Under the pieces are notes generated by a model. It was not told the DNA's origin. It saw nothing but the letters and a program-made list of their open reading frames with translations, and ran no database searches. This document shows, in pieces, positions 59,601 to 64,000 of a DNA stretch of 64,000 nt. The DNA comes from Meconema thalassinum (taxonomy: Eukaryota > Arthropoda > Insecta > Orthoptera > Tettigoniidae). The position numbers and the translations under genes are program-made. Position 1 is the first letter of the stretch. Each line of letters opens with the position of its first letter. The stretch is from contig OX336388.2 of assembly GCA_946902985.2 (NCBI GenBank), forward strand, positions 1,703,915,978 to 1,703,979,977. Direction: 5' to 3'.

Positions 59601-62430
59601 CGCTACTGTTGTTCAGGAAGACTCAAAGTACACGGTACTGTTGGTCAGGAAGACTCAAAGTGCACGGTACTGTTGTTCAGGAAGACTCAAACTGCACGCT
59701 ACTGTTGGTCAGGAAGACTCAAAGTGCACGGTACTGTTGTTCAGGAAGACTCAAAGTACACGGTACTGTTGGTCAGGAAGACTCAAAGTGCACGCTACTG
59801 TTGGTCAGGAAGACTCAAAGTACACGGTACTGTTGGTCAGGAAGACGCAAAATACACGCTACTGTTGGTCAGGAAGACTCAATGTGCACGGTACTGTTGG
59901 TCAGGAAGACTCAAAGTGCACGGTACTGTTGGTCAGGAAGACTCAAAGTGCACGGTACTGTTGGTCAGGAAGACTCAAAGTACACGGTACTGTTGGTCAG
60001 GAAGACTCAAAGTGCATGCTACTGTTTTTCAGGAAGATTCAAAGTACACGGTACTGTTGTTCAGGAAGACTCAAAGTGCACGGTACTGTTGTTCAGGAAG
60101 ACTCAAAGTACACGCTACTGTTGGTCAGGAAGACTCAAAATGCACGGTACTGTTGGTCAGGAAGACTCAAAATGCACGGTACTGTTGGTCAAGAAGACTC
60201 AAAGTGCACGGTACTGTTGGTCAGGAAGACTCAAAGTGCACGGAACTGTTGGTCAGGAAGACTCAAAGTGCACGGTACTGTTGGTCAGGAAGACTCAAAG
60301 TACACGGTACTGTTGGTCAGGAAGACTCAAATTGCACGCTACTGTTGTTCAGGAAGATTCAAATACACTGTACTGTTGTTCAGGAAGACTCAAAGTGCAC
60401 GGTACTGTTGTTGAGGAAGACTCAAAGTGCACGGTACTGTTGGTCAGGAAGACTCAAAGTGCACGGTACTGTTGTTCAGGAAGACTCAAAGTACACGCTA
60501 CTGTTGGTCAGGAAGACTCAAAGTACACGCTACTACTGGTCAGGAAGACTCAAAAAGCACGCTACTGTTGGTCAGGAAGACTCAAAGTGCACGGTACTGT
60601 TGGTCAGGAAGACTCAAAGTGCACGCTAGTGTTGGTCAGGAAGACTCAAAGTGCACGGTACTGTTGGTCAGGAAGGCTCAAAGTGCACGGTACTGTTGGT
60701 CAGGAAGACTCAAAGTACACGCTACTGTTGGCCAGGATGTCTCAAAGTGCACGCTACTGTGGGTCAGGAAGACTCAACGTGCACGGTACTTTTCTTCAGG
60801 AAGACTCAAAGTGCACGCTACTGTTGTTCAGGAAGACTCAAAGTGCACGCTACTGTTGTTCAGGAAGACTCAAAGTACACGGTACTGTTGGTCAGGAAGA
60901 CTCAAAGTGCACGGTACTGTTGTTCAGGAAGACTCAAACTGCACGCTACTGTTGGTCAGGAAGACTCAAAGTGCACGGTACTGTTTTTCAGGAAGACTCA
61001 AAGTACACGGTACTAATGGTCAGGAAGGCTCAAAGTGCACGCTACTGTTGGTCAGGAAGACTCAAAGTACACGGTACTGTTGGTCAGGAAGACGCAAAAT
61101 GCACGCTACTGTTGGTCAGGAAGACTCAAAGTACACGGTACTGTTGGTCAGGAAGACTCAAAGTACACGGTACTGTTGGTCACGAAGACGCAAAATGCAC
61201 GCTACTGTTGGTCAGGAAGACACAATGTGCACGGTACTGTTGTTCAGGAAGACCCAAAGTGCACGGTACTGTTGGTCAGGAAGACTCAAAGTGCACGCTA
61301 CTGTTGGTCAGGAAGACTCAATATACACGCTACTGTTGGTCAGGTTGAATAAAAGTGCACGCTACTGTGGGTCAGGAAGACTCAAAATGCTCGGTACTGT
61401 TGGTCAGGAAGACTCAAAGTGCACGGTACTGTTGGTCAGGAAGACTCAAAATGCACGGTACTGTTGTTCAGGAAGACTCAAAGTGCACGGTACTGTTGGT
61501 CAGGAAGACTCAAAGTGCACGCTACTGTTGTTCAGGAAGACTCAAAGTGCACGCTACTGTTGTTCAGGAAGACTCATAGTACACGGAACTGTTGGTCAGG
61601 AAGACACAAAGTGCACGGTACTGTTGTTCAGGAAGACTCAAAGTGCACGGTACTGTTGGTCAGGATGACTCAAAGTGCACGGTACTGCTGGTCAGGAAGG
61701 CTCAAAGTGCACGGTACTGTTGGTCAGGATGACTCAAAGTGCACGGTACTGTTGGTCAGGATGACTCAAAGTGCACGAACCTGTTGGTCAGGAAGACTCA
61801 AAGTGCACGCTACTGTTGGTCAGGAAGATTCAAAGTGCACGGTACTGTTGGTCAGGAAGACTCAAAGTGGACGGTACTGTTGGCCAGGAAGACTCAAAGT
61901 GCACGCTACTGTTGTTCAGGAAGACTCAAAGTGCACGCTAATGTTGGTCAGGAAGACTCAAAGTGCACGGTACTGTTCGTCAGGAAGACTCAAAGTGCAC
62001 GGTACTGTTGGCCAGGAAGACTCAAAGTGCACGCTACTGTTGGTCAGGAAGACTCAGAGTACACGGTACTGTTGGTCAGGAAGACTCAAAGTGCACGGTA
62101 CTGTTGACCAAGAAGACTCAATGTACACGCTACTGTTGGTCAGGAAGACTCAAAGTACACGCTAATGTTGGTCAGTAAGAGTCAAAGTGCACGCTACTGT
62201 TGTTCAGGAAGACTCAAAGTACACGGTACTGTTTGTCAGGAAGACTCAAAGTGCACGCTTCTGTTGGCCAGGAATACTCGATGTGCACGCTACTGTTGGT
62301 CAGGAAGACTCAAAGTACACGCTGCTGTTGGTCAGGATGACTCAATGTGCACGATACTGTGGGTCAGGAAGACCCAAAATGCTCGGTACTGTTGGTCAGG
62401 AAGACTCAAAGTGCACGCTATTGCTGGTCA
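53630..62430. repeat. HOR unit 16, 8,801-bp diverged compound unit
   Basis: No boundary 33-mer occurs for 8.8 kb. The expected one near 56,863 has been replaced by a jump at about 56,800. Landmarks are AATAAA in GATGAATAAAAG form (54916, 58117), AATAAA in GTTGAATAAAAG form (55492, 61348), a unique 33-bp monomer (57663-57695), a T7 monomer (59351-59357) and a 31-bp monomer (60352-60382). The stretches 53.7-55.1 kb and 56.9-58.3 kb align at offset about 3,200 but with many substitutions. This indicates an older duplication than those further left. Confidence 0.82.
57663..57695 (+). repeat. Unique 33-bp monomer
   Basis: An extra T gives TACTGTTTGGTCA. It is the only copy in the window, and lies in the diverged right-hand region. 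Being private, it has not been spread by exchange. Confidence 0.92.
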
Positions 62431-64000
62431 GTAAGACTCTTAATTGCACGCTACTGTTGGTCAGGAAACCTCAAAGTGCACGGTACTGTTGGTCAGGAAG
62501 ACTCAAAGTGCATGGTACTGTTGGTCAGGAAGGCTCAAAGTGCACACTATTGTCGATCAGGAAGACTCAAAGTGCACGGTACTGTTGGTCAGGAAGACTC
62601 AAGGTGCACGGTACTGTTGGTCAGGAAGACTCAATGTGCACGCTACTGTTGTTCAGGAAGACTCAAAGTACACCGTACTGTTGTTCAGGAAGACTCAAAG
62701 TACACGCTACTGTTGGTCAGGAAGACTCAAAATGCACGGTACTGTTGGTCAGGAAGACTCAAAATGCACGGTACTGTTGGTCAGGAAGACTCAAAATGAA
62801 CGGTACTGTTGGTCAGGAAGACTCAAAGTGCACGGTACTGTTGGTCAGGAAAACTCAAAGTGCACGGTACTGTTGGTCAGGAAGACTCAAAGTGCACGGT
62901 ACTGTTGGTCAGGAAGACTCAAAGTACACGGTACTGTTGGTCAGGAAGACTCAAAGTGCACGCTACTGTTGGTCAGGAAGACTCAAAGTACACGCAACTG
63001 TTGGTCAGGATGACTCAAAGTGCACGATACTGTTGTTCAGGAAGACTCAAAGTACACGGTACTGTTGTTCAGGAAGGCTCAAAGTGCACGGTACTGTTGG
63101 TCAGGAAGACTCAAAGTACACGGTACTGTTGTTTAGGAAGGCCCAAAGTACACGGTACTGTTGTTCAGGAAGGCTCAAAGTGCACGGTACTGTTGGTCAG
63201 GAAGACTCAAAGTACACGCTACTGTTGGCCAGGAAGACTCAAAGTGCTCACCACTGTTGGTCAGGAAGGCACAAAGTGTACGGTACTGTTGGTCAGGAAG
63301 ACTCAAAGTACACGCTACTGTTGGTCAGGAAGACTCAAAGTGCACGGTACTGTTGGTCAGGATGACTCAAAGTGCACGAACCTGTTGGTCAGGAAGACTC
63401 AAAGTGCACGCTACCGTTGGTCAGGAAGACTCAAAGTGCACGGTACTGTTGGTCAGGAAGACTCAAAGTGCACGGTACTGTTGGTCAGGAAGACTCAAAG
63501 TGCACGGTACTGTTGGTCAGGATGACTCAAAGTGCACGGTACTGTTGGTCAGGAAGGCTCAATGTGCACGGTACTGTTGGTCAGGAAGACTCAAAATACA
63601 CCGTACTGTTGTTCAGGAAGACTCAAAGTACACGCTACTGTTGGTCAGGAAGACTCAAAATGCACGGTACTGTTGGTCAGGAAGACTCAATGTGCACGCT
63701 ACTGTTGTTCAGGAAGACTCAAAATACACCGTACTGTTGTTCAGGAAGACTCAAAGTACACGCTACTGTTGGTCAGGAAGACTCAAAATGCACGGTACTG
63801 TTGGTCAAGAGGACTCAAAATGCACGGTACTGTTGTTCAGGAAGACTCAAAATGCACGGTACTGTTGGTCAGGAAGACTCAAAGTGCACGGTACTGTTGG
63901 TCAGGAAAACTCAAAGTGCACGGTACTGTTGGTCAGGAAGACTCAAAGTGCACGGTACTGTTGGTCAGGAAGACTCAAATTACACGGTACTGTTGGTCAG
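62431..64000. repeat. HOR unit 17 (right-truncated by window)
   Basis: This unit starts with the last boundary 33-mer (62431-62463). After about 62,600 its order departs from every other unit: monomers with TACACCGTAC recur near 62,670, 63,600 and 63,728 in a short internally repeated pattern. Several private changes occur (GTTTAGG near 63,131, GCTCACC near 63,247). The window ends one base into a new monomer, so the array continues. Confidence 0.8.

Larger units (their letters stand above)
1..64000. repeat. 32-bp satellite array filling the window
   Basis: Every base belongs to a head-to-tail repeat of 32 bp; the first full monomer starts at 29. The majority monomer is GGAAGACTCAAAGTGC followed by ACGGTACTGTTGGTCA (50% GC; per monomer 10 G, 6 C, 9 A, 7 T). 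Tracking the phase of the GG start gives 1,999 full monomers, with only 15 one-base-short and 18 one-base-long ones, and the arithmetic closes exactly at base 64,000. No monomer is inverted. The commonest variation is at position 13 (G/A), 15 (G/A), 20 (G/C) and 29 (G/T), with A-to-T at position 4 in a minority. No unique sequence, mobile element, RNA gene or supported CDS interrupts it. The type is typical of eukaryotic heterochromatic satellite; the family and host are not recognised. Both array ends lie outside the window. Confidence 0.99.
56801..64000. repeat. Less homogenised right-hand part of the array
   Basis: The same monomer family continues but with many private changes: GGAATGCTC (56,866), CTGATGTTC (near 56,983), TACACCGTAC (57,006), GTACCGTTGG (57,203), CAAATTACACGG (57,256), GACTTAAAATGC (near 58,310), GGTAAGG (58,331), CCTGGAAG (58,847), GTTCACGG (59,150), TACTACTGG (60,533), ACTAATGG (61,013), CACGAAGACGC (61,182) and GCTCACC (63,247). 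No block here has a near-identical partner in the window, unlike 1-56,800. This fits an older, less frequently exchanged part of the array. Confidence 0.75.

Noticed and set aside
1..64000. TAL-effector-like or other 32-35-residue repeat protein
   Set aside because: The residue period arises from three 32-bp DNA repeats read in shifted phase, not from a 96-bp DNA unit. The residues do not resemble TALE, PPR, LRR or ankyrin repeats that I know.
1..64000. CRISPR array (32-bp direct repeats)
   Set aside because: The repeats abut directly, with no unique spacers, no leader and no cas genes. 1,999 repeats is far outside the usual range.
1..64000. Telomeric repeat or known centromeric satellite
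   Set aside because: The monomer is 32 bp and does not contain TTAGGG, TTTAGGG or similar. It does not match the 171-bp alpha, 120-bp minor or ~155-180-bp plant satellite designs.
1..64000. tRNA, rRNA or other structured RNA genes; mobile elements
   Set aside because: No stretch departs from the 32-bp period long enough to hold one, and no terminal repeats or target-site duplications are visible.
1..64000. Nuclear-receptor half-sites (GGTCA) and IR3 steroid-response elements
   Set aside because: TTGGTCAGG occurs in most monomers but lacks the preceding AG of a good half-site, and no 6-bp partner is found at the correct spacing.

Overview
The whole window, base 1 to base 64,000, is one uninterrupted head-to-tail satellite (minisatellite) array. 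The monomer is 32 bp. Its majority sequence reads GGAAGACTCAAAGTGC (first half) then ACGGTACTGTTGGTCA (second half). Every monomer lies in the same orientation. Following the repeat phase across the window gives 1,999 complete monomers: 1,966 of 32 bp, 15 of 31 bp and 18 of 33 bp. There is also a 28-bp partial monomer at the left edge and one base at the right edge. I find no unique sequence, transposon, RNA gene or credible protein-coding gene. Many kilobase-long open reading frames exist on the + strand only. They arise because the consensus monomer has no + strand stop in any frame, and all three frames spell the same 32-residue period, so I do not annotate them as genes. Sequence of this kind points to a eukaryotic heterochromatic block (pericentromeric, subtelomeric or interstitial satellite). 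I do not recognise the family and cannot name a species.

Above the monomer level the array has a very long higher-order repeat (HOR). I delimit HOR units by a 33-bp monomer (GTAAGACTCTTAATTGC...), which occurs 17 times. A second landmark is a 31-bp monomer (GATTCAAATACACTG..., 12 copies). A third is a monomer containing AATAAA (14 copies plus 2 close variants). The complete unit is 136 monomers (4,352 bp), seen at 29,696-34,047. Other units are shortened or extended by whole monomers: 1,409, 1,857, 2,785, 2,913, 3,008, 4,095, 4,096, 4,127, 4,288, 4,320, 5,183, 5,887 and 8,801 bp.

Region by region: 1-~12,020 and 13,090-~23,510 are two copies of one large segment, offset by 13,089 bp. From 23,615 a further copy of the segment beginning near 15,005 starts (offset 8,610 bp). 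24,230-32,421 is a 4,096-bp tandem duplication with almost no differences. 33,352-37,065 is a 1,857-bp tandem duplication. 42,571-44,554 is a 992-bp duplication. 43,955-52,144 is a 4,095-bp duplication whose junction left a 192-bp scar. 52,145-56,800 is another unit with an older internal history. 56,801-64,000 is built from the same monomers but carries many more private variants, as expected nearer an array edge.

There is no gene system here. The biology visible is array evolution: repeated, in-register unequal exchange at several nested scales, later deletions of whole monomers, and variants that happen to create motifs (TGACTCA, AATAAA, splice-like sites). All identity statements are by eye, and near-identical blocks of this size could be affected by assembly collapse or expansion.
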